Source: Psychrobacillus faecigallinarum
Lineage (GTDB): Bacteria; Bacillota; Bacilli; Bacillales_A; Planococcaceae
Assembly (NCBI RefSeq): GCF_014836595.1
Contig: NZ_JACSQO010000013.1
Location: 45,411 to 109,410 of the forward strand
Length of the DNA stretch: 64,000 nucleotides
Direction of reading: 5' to 3'
Shown in pieces: positions 8,814 to 17,540 of the stretch (position 1 is its first letter; the number at the start of each line of letters is the position of its first letter). A program made the position numbers and the translations under genes. The notes under the pieces are model-generated. The model was not told the DNA's origin, did no database searches, and worked only from the letters and a program-made list of their open reading frames with translations.

Positions 8814-9731
8814 TTGAACAAACAAGTATGGTACCAAGACTTAATTACAAAGCTAGACCCAAATAATGTAAAAATAGATGAATCACTTCATGTACACACG
8901 ATGACACGTATGGGTGGCATGGCTGACTTATTTGTTACACCTGAAAATGAGGATGAAGCAGCTTTCATAGTTGATTACACTCATAAAAATAAAATTCCTC
9001 TGTTATTGTTAGGCAATGGTTCTAATATGGTTGTAAGAGATGGGGGAGTACGTGGCATTGTTCTTTCCTTAGAAAAGCTGAATAAAATCATTATTGAAGC
9101 TAATCATGTATATGCTGAAAGTGGTGCTGCTATTATTGATGTTTCTAAAGCAGCTGCGAAGGAATCATTAGCAGGATTAGAATTTGCGTGCGGTATTCCG
9201 GGAACAGTTGGTGGAGCAATGGCTATGAATGCTGGAGCTTATGGCGGAGAAATCAAGGATATAATCTTGCAATGTACCGTTCTTACACCTAGCGGAGAAA
9301 AACTTATTCTTTCAAAAGATGAGCTGGAGTTAGAGTATCGTAAAAGCATCATTACGAAAGAGGGCTACTATGTGTTATCGGCGGAATTTGAGCTGAAACA
9401 AGGAAATCCAGAGGAAGTAAATGCAAAAATCGCTGATTTAACCTTTCAACGCGAATCTAAACAACCATTAGAGTATCCTTCTGCAGGAAGTGTCTTCAAA
9501 AGACCACCAGGATATTTTGCAGGTAAGCTAATTCAAGATAGCGGGATGCAGGGTAAAGGGTTTGGTGGAGCAGAAGTATCTACCAAGCATGCAGGTTTTA
9601 TCGTCAACAAAAACAATGCAACAGCAACAGATTATATTAATACAATCGAAATGGTTCAAAAAGCGGTGCGTGACAACTTCGGGGTGGAACTAGAACTAGA
9701 AGTTAAAATCGTTGGTGAGAACAGTAAATAA
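8814..9731 (+). CDS. murB: UDP-N-acetylenolpyruvoylglucosamine reductase
   Basis: FAD-dependent enzyme of 305 residues that reduces UDP-GlcNAc-enolpyruvate to UDP-MurNAc with NADPH, the second committed step of peptidoglycan synthesis. FAD-binding motifs LLLLGNGSNMVV near 62 and the GIPGTVGGAMAMNAGAYGGE block near 121-140 are intact. The catalytic serine lies in the YPSAGSVFKRP block near 225 and the C-terminal glutamate is in LELEVKIV, giving a type II MurB. I chose TTG 8814 because AAAGGA lies about 9 bases before it; TTG 8805 would abut that site. Strong terminator after the stop. Confidence 0.95.
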   Translation: MNKQVWYQDLITKLDPNNVKIDESLHVHTMTRMGGMADLFVTPENEDEAAFIVDYTHKNKIPLLLLGNGSNMVVRDGGVRGIVLSLEKLNKIIIEANHVYAESGAAIIDVSKAAAKESLAGLEFACGIPGTVGGAMAMNAGAYGGEIKDIILQCTVLTPSGEKLILSKDELELEYRKSIITKEGYYVLSAEFELKQGNPEEVNAKIADLTFQRESKQPLEYPSAGSVFKRPPGYFAGKLIQDSGMQGKGFGGAEVSTKHAGFIVNKNNATATDYINTIEMVQKAVRDNFGVELELEVKIVGENSK

Positions 9732-9734
9732 TAT

Positions 9735-9783
9735 AAAACAGGTTCTATGAATATACATAATTCATAGAACCTGTTTTATTTTC
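9735..9783 (+). terminator. Rho-independent terminator of murB
   Basis: A perfect 18-base stem (9735-9752 with 9760-9777) and a 7-base loop end in TTTTATTTT. Confidence 0.9.
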
Positions 9784-9888
9784 ATTTAGAGACTTACATT
9801 AGATTATTTTATAAGAAATTGAACGGATGAGCAGGGGTTAAATGCATTTCGTCGAATTATGTCATAGATAGATAAAGGGGGTAATTAT

Positions 9889-12246
9889 TTGAAAAAGGGT
9901 TGGAAGGTAGCTGTCTGGATAATTGGGATTCTAGTAGCTATTGTAATTGTGGGGGTGGTTGGTTTAAATGTTTTTTTGTCTAACACAAAACCTATTATTC
10001 GTGGTGAGCTGGCTGTAGATGTGTTGGATGAAGAAGTGAAGGTAACAAGGGATCAGGATGGGGTTCCTCATCTTAAAGCGCAGAGCGATGCAGACCTTTA
10101 TCGTGCTCAAGGATTTGTTCAGGCGCAAGATCGTTTGTTTCAAATGGATTTAGCTAGACGACAGGCAAGTGGTCAGCTTGCTGAGGTAGTGGGCAAAGGC
10201 GCGTTGGATACAGATAAATTCTTTTTGACTTTTAGCCTACGAGATGCAGCAGAAAAATCCTATGCAGGCTATAGTGATGAGGCAAAGCAAGTGCTGGATT
10301 GGTATTCAGAAGGAGTAAATGAATTCATTGATTATGCAATAAAAGAGGGCAAGCTTAGTTATGAATTTAAATTACTAGGCTATGAGCCGAGAGAATGGTC
10401 TCCGGTTGATTCCTTAACAATTGGAAAGTTTATGGCTTATGACTTAGGTGGTAACTGGTCAAGCTTAGCAATCAGGCATTGGGCAATCAATGAGTTCGAG
10501 CAAGAGAAAGCAGAAGAGCTTTTTATAACTTATCCTGAGGATTCACCATCTATTATTGAAGCAAATCTGAAGAACCCAGTTACTGTTAGTGGCCGTTTTG
10601 ATACTACTGTACTGCCGAATGAATTTAATGGCAGTAATAACTGGGTAGTAAGTGGTGAGAAGACTGCTAGTGGAATGCCGCTATTAGCGGATGACCCACA
10701 TTTAGGGCTTAGCACACCATCCATATGGTACCAAATGCATTTAGAATCACCAGACCAAAATGTGAGCGGAGTAATTTTTGCAGGAATCCCTGGTATTATA
10801 TTGGGCCATAACGAAGAGGTTGCATGGGGAGTTACGAATGTAGGGCCAGATGTACAGGACTTATATATAGAAACACCGAACCCTGACAATCGTACGGAAT
10901 TTATGTATGAAGGTAAATGGGAGAAAGCAGATATACGGAAAACGAACATAAAAGTAAAGGGAGAAGAGGATGTGCCATTTGAGGTTGTAGTGACTCGGCA
11001 TGGGCCAATCATCTCTGATGTGCTGTTCAAAGAGGAGGAAGCATCAGGTCTATTCTCTATGCAGTGGACAGCGCTAGAGCCTACTTTAGAATTACAGGCA
11101 ATATTGAAGATGAATAAGTCATCTAATTGGGATGAATTTGAGAATGCACTAGAAGATTTTCATGCCCCTGCACAAAACTTTGTATTTGCAGCGAAGGACG
11201 GAACTATTGCTTATAAAGCAAATGGTAGAATTCCATTACGTAAAACAGGGGATGGACAGCTACCGGTTCCAGGAGATTCAAATGAATTCGGATGGACTGG
11301 ATATGTGCCTTACAATGAGTTACCCTCGGTTGTAAACCCGGAGAAAGGTTTTATCGCAACAGCGAATAATGAGGTAGTAAATGACTCTTATCCATATCAT
11401 ATAACTGATTTTTGGGCTCAATCCTATCGCTACGAAAGAATTGCCGAAGTGCTTGAGGGCAAGGATGACCTTACTAAAGAAGATATGATGGACCTTCAGA
11501 TGGACCAAGAAAACTTATATGCAAGGGAATTTTTAGCTTCGATGGTAGAGTCGGTGGAAAAACAAGATAGCAATGAGCAATACAAGGATGTATTAGTCAT
11601 GTTAAAGAATTGGGACCAAGTGGACGATAAAGATCAGTCTGCCCCATTAGTTTTCCACAAATGGATGAAACAGCTTCCAAAAACTTTATTTGAAGGGCAA
11701 ATGCCCGAGGACGTCTATGCAATGTTACCGGGCAAGGGTAATATTTCTGATCAATTATTAAGAAAGGGTTATCAAAACGAAGCCAGTGCTTGGTTAGAAG
11801 AGTATGGTGGGATTGATAAATGGGTCTACGATTCCTTTGTGATTACTGTGAAAGAGATAGAAGAGGATTTTGGTGAAAATGAAGACAAATGGAAATGGGG
11901 AGATTTCCACCAATTAACCTTCGATCACCCAATCTCAAGTGCCTCTCCAATACTTGCCTATTTCTTAAATCCTAAGCCGGTGCCTATTGGAGGGTCTAAT
12001 ATTACCGTTCAAGCTGCAGGCTATGGTGAAGATGGTAGTGTAGATCACGGTGCCTCTTGGAGGTTTGTTGCCGATTTGTCTGACCTTTCAGAGGCGTACC
12101 ATATTGTAGGTCCGGGCCAAGTTGGTCATGTTAAATCTGATTGGTATCACAGCCAGGTAAGAGACTGGGCAGATGGTAATTATCACACCACGGTAATTGA
12201 TGGAGATATAGATGAAGGCTTTGAATTGATATTAAAAGCTAATTAG
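9889..12246 (+). CDS. Penicillin acylase family N-terminal-nucleophile amidase, membrane-anchored
   Basis: Precursor of 785 residues of the penicillin G acylase / acyl-homoserine-lactone acylase superfamily. A hydrophobic N-terminal segment (residues 8-30) should anchor or export it. The alpha part runs to about residue 248, and the nucleophile is Ser249 in NGSNNWVVSG, the residue freed by autocatalytic cleavage in the family. Downstream, GIPGIILGHNEEVAWGVTNVGPD and the C-terminal GHV-type region are typical. Substrates may be beta-lactams, N-acyl homoserine lactones or other acyl amides and cannot be fixed from sequence. TTG 9889 has AAGGGGG eight bases upstream. It is a single gene with its own terminator. 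Compared with secreted B. megaterium-type enzymes it keeps a typical length. Confidence 0.85.
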   Translation: MKKGWKVAVWIIGILVAIVIVGVVGLNVFLSNTKPIIRGELAVDVLDEEVKVTRDQDGVPHLKAQSDADLYRAQGFVQAQDRLFQMDLARRQASGQLAEVVGKGALDTDKFFLTFSLRDAAEKSYAGYSDEAKQVLDWYSEGVNEFIDYAIKEGKLSYEFKLLGYEPREWSPVDSLTIGKFMAYDLGGNWSSLAIRHWAINEFEQEKAEELFITYPEDSPSIIEANLKNPVTVSGRFDTTVLPNEFNGSNNWVVSGEKTASGMPLLADDPHLGLSTPSIWYQMHLESPDQNVSGVIFAGIPGIILGHNEEVAWGVTNVGPDVQDLYIETPNPDNRTEFMYEGKWEKADIRKTNIKVKGEEDVPFEVVVTRHGPIISDVLFKEEEASGLFSMQWTALEPTLELQAILKMNKSSNWDEFENALEDFHAPAQNFVFAAKDGTIAYKANGRIPLRKTGDGQLPVPGDSNEFGWTGYVPYNELPSVVNPEKGFIATANNEVVNDSYPYHITDFWAQSYRYERIAEVLEGKDDLTKEDMMDLQMDQENLYAREFLASMVESVEKQDSNEQYKDVLVMLKNWDQVDDKDQSAPLVFHKWMKQLPKTLFEGQMPEDVYAMLPGKGNISDQLLRKGYQNEASAWLEEYGGIDKWVYDSFVITVKEIEEDFGENEDKWKWGDFHQLTFDHPISSASPILAYFLNPKPVPIGGSNITVQAAGYGEDGSVDHGASWRFVADLSDLSEAYHIVGPGQVGHVKSDWYHSQVRDWADGNYHTTVIDGDIDEGFELILKAN

Positions 12247-12265
12247 AAGATTGAAAGACAGCTAG

Positions 12266-12298
12266 GGAACCGAGAATTTTTCTCTCGGTTCCTTTTTT
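12266..12298 (+). terminator. Rho-independent terminator of the acylase gene
   Basis: GGAACCGAGA pairs with TCTCGGTTCC and is followed by TTTTTT. Confidence 0.9.
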
Positions 12299-12359
12299 AG
12301 TGAAAAATATTCAGAGCACCTGCATTTATATGAAACATACCATTCCGACACAGCCTATG

Positions 12360-12495
12360 ATTGTAGCGGCAGGCGACGACTCCGACGGGATTAGGGAGAC
12401 AGCTAAGACATCACAAACGGAGCGAATGCGACGGTGATGGCTTAATGCTCCTCCCGCGGAAAGCGTTCGCCTAAAGCGGAAATCCGCAATCTAAA
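12360..12495. repeat. Bacillaceae-type GC-rich intergenic repeat
   Basis: A locally GC-rich block in an AT-rich gap. It runs from GGCAGGCGACGACTCC through a segment like AGACAGCTAAGACATCAC, then GATGGCTTAATGCTC, CCGCGGAAAGCGTTCGCC and AGCGGAAATC. The two ends are partly complementary (GGCGA...TCGCC; GATG/CATC), so the transcript could fold. I recognise this as a common non-coding repeat of Bacillaceae and Planococcaceae genomes. A decayed relative is at 38715-38825. Confidence 0.65.
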
Positions 12496-12565
12496 AGTTA
12501 CTTTATAAAAATTTTACTTTCTTCCCGATTTGTTAGATTACATTAAAATTTGTATTTGAATATAG

Positions 12566-12621
12566 TTGCTTTTCGAATTATCTGAACATATAATGAGGGT
12601 AATAATCAAACGACCATTTGA
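12566..12621 (+). promoter_or_regulatory. cadC-cadA promoter and probable CadC operator
   Basis: TTGCTT (12566-12571), a 17-base spacer and TATAAT (12589-12594) form a SigA promoter. Just downstream lies TCAAA-6-TTTGA (12606-12621), close to the ATTCAAAT-type palindrome bound by CadC/CzrA regulators. Repression of the operon by its own first product is therefore likely. Confidence 0.7.
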
Positions 12622-12634
12622 ATGAGGTGTCCAT

Positions 12635-13012
12635 ATGCAATCAAAGGATATATGTGATGTAACAAAAGTAAATGAAAAAATAGTAGGAGAGGTGAAGCAA
12701 CAGCTTCCGGATTTAACAAAGGTTGTAACTCTCTTTAAAGCATTAGCTGACGAAACAAGGCTTAAAATTGCATACGCATTAACAATTGAAGAAGAACTAT
12801 GTGTATGTGATGTGAGTGAAATAATTGGATCATCAGTGGCAACAGCTTCCCATCATCTTCGTTTTCTCAGAGATCTATCTCTAGCAAAATCTCGTCGCAA
12901 GGGAAAATTAGTTTATTATTCTTTAGCTGATCATCACGTGAATGAATTAGTTAAAATCGCATATGAGCATTCGGTTGAAGAGGAGCTGGGTTCAAATGAA
13001 CAACTTAGATAA
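12635..13012 (+). CDS. cadC: ArsR-family metal-responsive repressor, CadC-like
   Basis: Winged-helix repressor of 125 residues. It has the CadC-type alpha-3N metal site: ELCVCD (Cys56, Cys58) in the recognition helix and an N-terminal Cys7. The classical staphylococcal CadC also has Cys11; here that position is lysine, so the thiolate site is reduced to three cysteines. The DNA-binding helix (SSVATASHHLRFL) and wing (RRKGKLVYYSL) are intact. It probably senses Cd, Pb or Zn and releases the operon promoter. GAGGTG precedes ATG 12635. The cadA gene starts inside its 3' end with a 17-base overlap. Confidence 0.88.
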   Translation: MQSKDICDVTKVNEKIVGEVKQQLPDLTKVVTLFKALADETRLKIAYALTIEEELCVCDVSEIIGSSVATASHHLRFLRDLSLAKSRRKGKLVYYSLADHHVNELVKIAYEHSVEEELGSNEQLR

Positions 13013-15113
13013 AAAAGAGTACCGCTTAGAAAACCTATCATGCGCCAACTGTGCTATGAAATTCGAAAAAAATATTAAGAGTCTTCCAACTGTGCAGGAA
13101 GCGACTGTTAACTTTGGAGCTTCTAAAGTTTCTATCATAGGAGATGTATCCGTTGGTGACATAGAAAAAGCAGGTGCCTTTGATGGAATTAAAGTCGTGC
13201 CCGTTAAGCAAAGAAAAATAGAAAAGACCCCTTTTTTTAAACGGCATGAAAACGTTGTGACAATGATTTCATTTGTTTTTCTAATAGGAGGAATCATTGC
13301 TTCCTTTGTTTATGAGGAGTCTCATCCTGCAGCTCTCTCTTTATTTGTTTTATCTATCTTAATTGGTGGATTTGAGTTGTTTAAGGGTGGTCTTATTAAC
13401 CTTTCTCGCTTCTATTTCGATATGAAGACACTTATGACGATTGCTATTATAGGTGCAGCTATAATTGGCGAATGGAGAGAAGGCGCAGTTGTAGTATTCT
13501 TGTTTGCAGTGAGTGAGGCATTAGAGGCATACTCCATGAACAAGGCTAGACAATCTATTAGTGAATTGATGGACATTGCCCCGCCTACAGCAACCGTAAG
13601 ACGTAGCAATGAGTTAATTGAATTAGATACGGAGTTTATTCAAATTGGAGACGTACTTGTCGTGAAGCCGGGACAAAAAATTGCAATGGACGGCATTGTT
13701 TTAAAAGGAAGCTCGACAATTAACCAAGCATCCATTACTGGAGAATCTGTACCCGTAGTCAAAAAGAAAGGCGAGGAGGTTTTCGCCGGGACGTTAAACG
13801 AAGAGGGATCCTTGGAAATACAAGTGACAAAGCGTGTAGAGGATACTACAATTGCTAAAATCATTCATTTAGTGGAAGAGGCACAGGCAGAAAAAGCTCC
13901 TTCTCAACGTTTTGTAGACAAGTTTGCGAAGTATTACACACCAGCCATTATTGGTATTGCTTTTTTAGTAGCAATTATACCGCCACTTCTAGGTGAAGAC
14001 TGGCAGACTTGGATTTACCAGGGGCTAGCTGTCTTAGTTGTAGGATGTCCTTGTGCTTTGGTCGTATCTACTCCAGTTGCTATCGTAACAGCTATTGGAA
14101 ACGCAGCAAAGCAGGGAGTTTTGATAAAGGGTGGTATTCATTTGGAGGAGATTGGTCGTATCGAGGCAATTGCATTTGATAAAACCGGCACTCTTACAAA
14201 AGGCTATCCAGAAGTAACCTATGTACAGGCAGCTTCTGAGAAAGATTTTATACGAAATATAATGTCTATAGAGGCCTATTCACAGCACCCGCTTGCTCAA
14301 GCTATTGTTCAGTATGGGGCTAAGGAGCATATTCATCCGATAGAAGTAGAAGAGTTTCAATCAATAACTGGAAAAGGTGCCGAAGCAGTTATTAATGGTA
14401 TAAAATGGTCTGTAGGGAGCGTTACCTGGATAAAAACCATTAGTTCTATTTCAGAAGAGGTTCTGCAAGCAGTTGAAAAGCTACAAACGGAAGGAAATAC
14501 AGTAATTCTTGCAACAGAAGAAGGGAATTATAGAGGCTTTATTGCCATTGCAGATCCAATAAGATCCACTAGCAAAAAAGTGTTACAAAGCTTAAAAAAT
14601 AATGGGATTAAGCATACTGTTATGCTAACGGGTGATGACCCAAAAACAGCTACTGCCATTGCTAGTAGATTGGGAATGACTGATGTAAATGCAGGTCTAA
14701 TGCCAGAGCAAAAGCTAACTGCCATTCAAAGCTTAAAAGAAAAATACGGAGCAGTGGCCATGGTAGGAGATGGTGTCAATGATTCTCCGGCCTTAGCAGC
14801 TGCAAATGTCGGAATAGCTATGGGTGGGGCTGGTACAGATGCAGCTTTAGAGACTGCTGACATAGCTTTGATGGCTGACGACTTAGAAAAATTACCATAT
14901 ACAATACGTTTAAGCAGAAAAGCATTGCATATTATTAAAGAAAATATTATGTTTGCATTAGGGTTAAAGATTATTGCGCTACTTCTTATCATTCCGGGAT
15001 GGTTAACATTATGGATTGCCATCTTTGCTGATATGGGTGCTACATTACTGGTAGTTCTAAATTCCTTACGGTTATTAACTACATTCAGTCAAGATAACAG
15101 CCCTTGGAAATAA
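12996..15113 (+). CDS. cadA: P1B-type heavy-metal-exporting ATPase (Cd/Zn/Pb)
   Basis: Membrane ATPase of 705 residues that pumps Cd, Zn or Pb out of the cell. One N-terminal heavy-metal-associated domain carries LSCANC (Cys16, Cys19). The transmembrane metal motif is CPC (351-353), the phosphorylation site is DKTGTLT (Asp395), the HP locus is YSQHPLA, and the nucleotide hinge is TGDD...GDGVND. CPC with a single CxxC domain and a CadC partner fit a Cd/Zn exporter better than a copper pump. I take ATG 12996, preceded by AGGAG, although the frame is open further upstream. The 17-base overlap with cadC implies coupling. Confidence 0.92.
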   Translation: MNNLDKKEYRLENLSCANCAMKFEKNIKSLPTVQEATVNFGASKVSIIGDVSVGDIEKAGAFDGIKVVPVKQRKIEKTPFFKRHENVVTMISFVFLIGGIIASFVYEESHPAALSLFVLSILIGGFELFKGGLINLSRFYFDMKTLMTIAIIGAAIIGEWREGAVVVFLFAVSEALEAYSMNKARQSISELMDIAPPTATVRRSNELIELDTEFIQIGDVLVVKPGQKIAMDGIVLKGSSTINQASITGESVPVVKKKGEEVFAGTLNEEGSLEIQVTKRVEDTTIAKIIHLVEEAQAEKAPSQRFVDKFAKYYTPAIIGIAFLVAIIPPLLGEDWQTWIYQGLAVLVVGCPCALVVSTPVAIVTAIGNAAKQGVLIKGGIHLEEIGRIEAIAFDKTGTLTKGYPEVTYVQAASEKDFIRNIMSIEAYSQHPLAQAIVQYGAKEHIHPIEVEEFQSITGKGAEAVINGIKWSVGSVTWIKTISSISEEVLQAVEKLQTEGNTVILATEEGNYRGFIAIADPIRSTSKKVLQSLKNNGIKHTVMLTGDDPKTATAIASRLGMTDVNAGLMPEQKLTAIQSLKEKYGAVAMVGDGVNDSPALAAANVGIAMGGAGTDAALETADIALMADDLEKLPYTIRLSRKALHIIKENIMFALGLKIIALLLIIPGWLTLWIAIFADMGATLLVVLNSLRLLTTFSQDNSPWK

Positions 15114-15138
15114 CACTTTCAACATATTGTTTGATAAA

Positions 15139-15164
15139 TCCCTGTCCAGACTACAGGACAGGGA
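15139..15164 (+). terminator. Hairpin after cadA, possible weak terminator
   Basis: TCCCTGTCC pairs with GGACAGGGA over an 8-base loop. The following tract is GAGAATATTT, without a proper T-run, so termination here may be partial. Confidence 0.45.
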
Positions 15165-15215
15165 GAGAATATTTAGAACAGAATATATTTATTCATTAGG
15201 TTCGGAGGGTTATCA

Positions 15216-16337
15216 ATGAAGCTTACAGAATGGACAATGGAGGAGCAGGAGCAGCTGATCCATTTCATGACAACGAATACATGGCCATATCACGGAAATT
15301 CGCACCCTGTACGAGAGTTGATTGAAAAAACAATTGAAGAGGGCGGTTATCAATCAGATGAAGTGAAAACCTTCTGGGTTGAGAATGACGAAGATGAAAA
15401 AGTGGGCATTGTGAAGATTTATGATCTGCAGGATGATATTCCTCTTTTCGATTTGCGTATTGCAGACGAGGCTCGAGGTAGAGGGTATGGCCCACTTGCG
15501 CTAAAAAAGATTACGGAATATGTTTTTAATCTACCGGAGGGTAAAATTCGCTTAGAAGGTCATACACGCCAAGATAATTTTGCAATGCGAAAAACGTTTG
15601 AGCGTGCAGGCTTTGTCAAAGAGGCACAGCTCCGACAAGCATGGTTTTCTCCAAAAGAAAGTTCATACTACGATGCTGTTACATATGGAATGACGAGAGA
15701 CGATTTTATGAAGGGTACTTCAACCCCGGTTAAGTGGGATGATGACTTTCATATAATTGAAAAAGTAAAAGAGGAATTAGTTTTTCCAGAGGAATTTTAT
15801 ACGGAGCGATTAATCATCCGAGCTCCTAAAGTTGAGGATGCAGAAGCAGTGCAAAGAGCGGTAGTTGCTTCTCAAGATGCTTTAAAAGACTGGATGCCTT
15901 GGGCACAAGAAAAGGAATCCATTGAACAAAGAGTGCGAAATCTTCGTCAAGCAGTAGCAGATTTCATCACGCGAAAGGATCTACGACTTCATTTATTTTT
16001 AAAGGAAACAGGAGAATTCGTAGGATGTTCTGGACTCCATCGTATAGACTGGGATGTCCGAAAATTTGAAATTGGCTATTGGATTGATAGTAAATTTGAG
16101 GGTAAAGGCTTGATGACAGAGGCAGTCGAACGCATTACAACCTTTGCCTTTGAGGAGCTAAAAGCTAATCGAGTTGAGATTCGTTGTGATAGTGAGAATG
16201 TCCGAAGTCGATCTGTTGCTGAAAGACTTGGCTATACTCTAGAGGGGACTCTCCATCATGATTCTTTGTCTGCTGATGGTAAGAGTTTAAGAGATACGTG
16301 TATTTATGCTAAAACCAAAAGTAAAGGGGTTGCCTAA
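15216..16337 (+). CDS. Double GNAT acetyltransferase
   Basis: Protein of 373 residues made of two acetyltransferase domains. The N-terminal GNAT (about 1-165) has the acetyl-CoA loop in ARGRGYGPLAL. The C-terminal domain (about 190-365) is RimJ/RimL-like, with TERLIIRAPKVEDAEAVQRA at its start, FEGKGLMTEAV as the cofactor loop and VRSRSVAERLGYTLEG as the last motif. RimJ-type enzymes acetylate ribosomal or other N-termini, polyamines or antibiotics; no substrate can be assigned. CGGAGGG lies six bases before ATG 15216. Its TAA stop forms the loop of the terminator. Confidence 0.82.
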   Translation: MKLTEWTMEEQEQLIHFMTTNTWPYHGNSHPVRELIEKTIEEGGYQSDEVKTFWVENDEDEKVGIVKIYDLQDDIPLFDLRIADEARGRGYGPLALKKITEYVFNLPEGKIRLEGHTRQDNFAMRKTFERAGFVKEAQLRQAWFSPKESSYYDAVTYGMTRDDFMKGTSTPVKWDDDFHIIEKVKEELVFPEEFYTERLIIRAPKVEDAEAVQRAVVASQDALKDWMPWAQEKESIEQRVRNLRQAVADFITRKDLRLHLFLKETGEFVGCSGLHRIDWDVRKFEIGYWIDSKFEGKGLMTEAVERITTFAFEELKANRVEIRCDSENVRSRSVAERLGYTLEGTLHHDSLSADGKSLRDTCIYAKTKSKGVA

Positions 16338-16351
16338 TGGCAACCCCTTTT
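16323..16351. terminator. Bidirectional terminator between convergent genes
   Basis: AAAGGGGTTGCC-TAAT-GGCAACCCCTTT makes a 12-base stem with T residues on both strands. It serves the double GNAT gene and the small minus-strand membrane gene. Confidence 0.88.
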
Positions 16352-16352
16352 G

Positions 16353-16508
16353 TCAGACAGCTCGTCTACCAGTGACAAGTTGAATAACGAAAATAATACC
16401 TGCAATAATTAATAGCGTGTGGATTAATCCTCCGCCAAAGTCAAGAAGTAGTCCTAACAACCATAGTACGATAAGAACTACTACTATACCCCATAAAATT
16501 TTACCCAT
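16353..16508 (-). CDS. Lmo0937-family small membrane protein
   Basis: Peptide of 51 residues starting MGKILWGIVVVLIVLWLLGL and ending VIQLVTGRRAV. It has two membrane segments separated by DFGGGLIHTLL. This matches the short, widespread lmo0937-type membrane peptides of Bacillales, whose function is unknown. AAAGGA lies nine bases before ATG 16508. Its stop codon abuts the shared terminator with the double GNAT gene. Confidence 0.75.
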   Translation of the reverse strand: MGKILWGIVVVLIVLWLLGLLLDFGGGLIHTLLIIAGIIFVIQLVTGRRAV

Positions 16509-16623
16509 TATTAGTCATCCTTTCTTCTTAAAATTGTTGATACGTGTTATTATTAGAAAGTTACCCCTATATACTAAGGGTTAAACATTTTTGATATTTT
16601 TGAATAATGAAAGAAGGATAGAA

Positions 16624-16890
16624 TTGTTAACAAATGTAATGGAAGAAATCGTTCAAAGCCTTGTGAGAGTGCTGATGAGAGGAACAGAGTATCAAACTTT
16701 CTGTAAGTGTCCTCAATGTGAATTAGATATAATTGCCCTAAGCTTAAATACTCTTCCAACCCACTATGTTACAACCGAAAAAGGAAGAAAGGCTGTTTTT
16801 GAACGTATGAATACTTTAGAAAATTTAGAGTGGATTAATAAAAGAATCATCCATTCCATTCATGTCGTTGGAAAATATCCTCATAGATAG
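16624..16890 (+). CDS. comFB: ComFB-like protein
   Basis: Small protein of 88 residues matching late competence protein ComFB in its signature: C-x-C-x2-C (CKCPQCELDIIALSLN) followed by LPTHYVTTEKG. The three cysteines probably bind zinc. In B. subtilis comFB sits between comFA and comFC, and its own role is not settled; related ComFB domains elsewhere are reported to bind cyclic dinucleotides. Here it stands alone without comFA or comFC. TTG 16624 with AAGGA five bases upstream is the best start, though earlier TTG codons are open in frame. Confidence 0.75.
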   Translation: MLTNVMEEIVQSLVRVLMRGTEYQTFCKCPQCELDIIALSLNTLPTHYVTTEKGRKAVFERMNTLENLEWINKRIIHSIHVVGKYPHR

Positions 16891-16891
16891 A

Positions 16892-16934
16892 AAAGGAGCC
16901 TTGTCATTCGATAAGGTTCTTTTATACTTTATTG
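16892..16934 (+). terminator. Probable terminator of comFB
   Basis: AAAAGGAGCCTT pairs imperfectly with AAGGTTCTTTT around GTCATTCGAT, followed by TTTTATACTTT. Confidence 0.65.
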
Positions 16935-17064
16935 CTCGGAGAATTCTAAAAAAGAACTTAGAATTTATATCTACGCTTGCATGATGCTATTATCCAATTT
17001 TTGCTGCTATTATAATGTTCATAAAGTGAAACTATTGTAAAAGCTAGGGCAATACTAACATGAA

Positions 17065-17093
17065 TTGAGATGGTAGGTCTGTTGTAGTAAAAT
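17065..17093 (+). promoter_or_regulatory. mntR promoter
   Basis: TTGAGA, a 17-base spacer and TAAAAT lie 28 bases before the mntR start. Confidence 0.6.
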
Positions 17094-17120
17094 ATAAGAA
17101 GTGATGAAAGGAAGATAAAT

Positions 17121-17540
17121 ATGCCAACACCAAGCATGGAAGACCATATCGAACAAATTTATATACTAATCGAGCAGAAAGGCTATGCACGTGTGTCTGA
17201 CATTGCAGAAGCATTATCTGTACTGCCATCTTCCGTAACCAAAATGGTGCAAAAATTGGATAAGGATGGCTTTTTAATATATGAAAAATATCGTGGGCTT
17301 ACTTTAACGACTAAAGGAATGAAGCTAGGAAAGAAGCTAGTGAAACGACACGAACTGTTAGAGGAATTTTTACGCCTTATAGGAGTGGAGGAAGAAAATA
17401 TCTATGCGGATGTGGAAGGAATCGAACATCATCTTAGCTGGAACTCCATTGATCGAATTGCAGATTTGGTCTTACTCTTAGAAGATAATGCCTCTATACA
17501 GACACAACTTTTAGAGTTAAGAAAAGACTTAAGTGAGTAA
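17121..17540 (+). CDS. mntR: Manganese-responsive transcriptional regulator MntR
   Basis: DtxR-family dimeric repressor of 139 residues. All Mn ligands of the B. subtilis protein are present at the same positions: Asp8, Glu11, His77, Glu99, Glu102 and His103. The winged helix includes [23 protein letters not shown]. With Mn2+ bound it represses Mn uptake genes (mntH and mntABCD in B. subtilis) and can activate efflux genes. None of those targets is in this window. ATG 17121 follows AAAGGAAG. It is a single gene with its own promoter. Confidence 0.93.
   Translation: MPTPSMEDHIEQIYILIEQKGYARVSDIAEALSVLPSSVTKMVQKLDKDGFLIYEKYRGLTLTTKGMKLGKKLVKRHELLEEFLRLIGVEEENIYADVEGIEHHLSWNSIDRIADLVLLLEDNASIQTQLLELRKDLSE

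Noticed and set aside
10530..11030. 166-codon minus-strand frame within the penicillin acylase gene
   Set aside because: Antisense to a clearly coding gene with intact family motifs; no start site.
15139..15164. Riboswitch or operator after cadA
   Set aside because: A simple 9-base hairpin between two unrelated genes; a weak terminator is the simpler reading.
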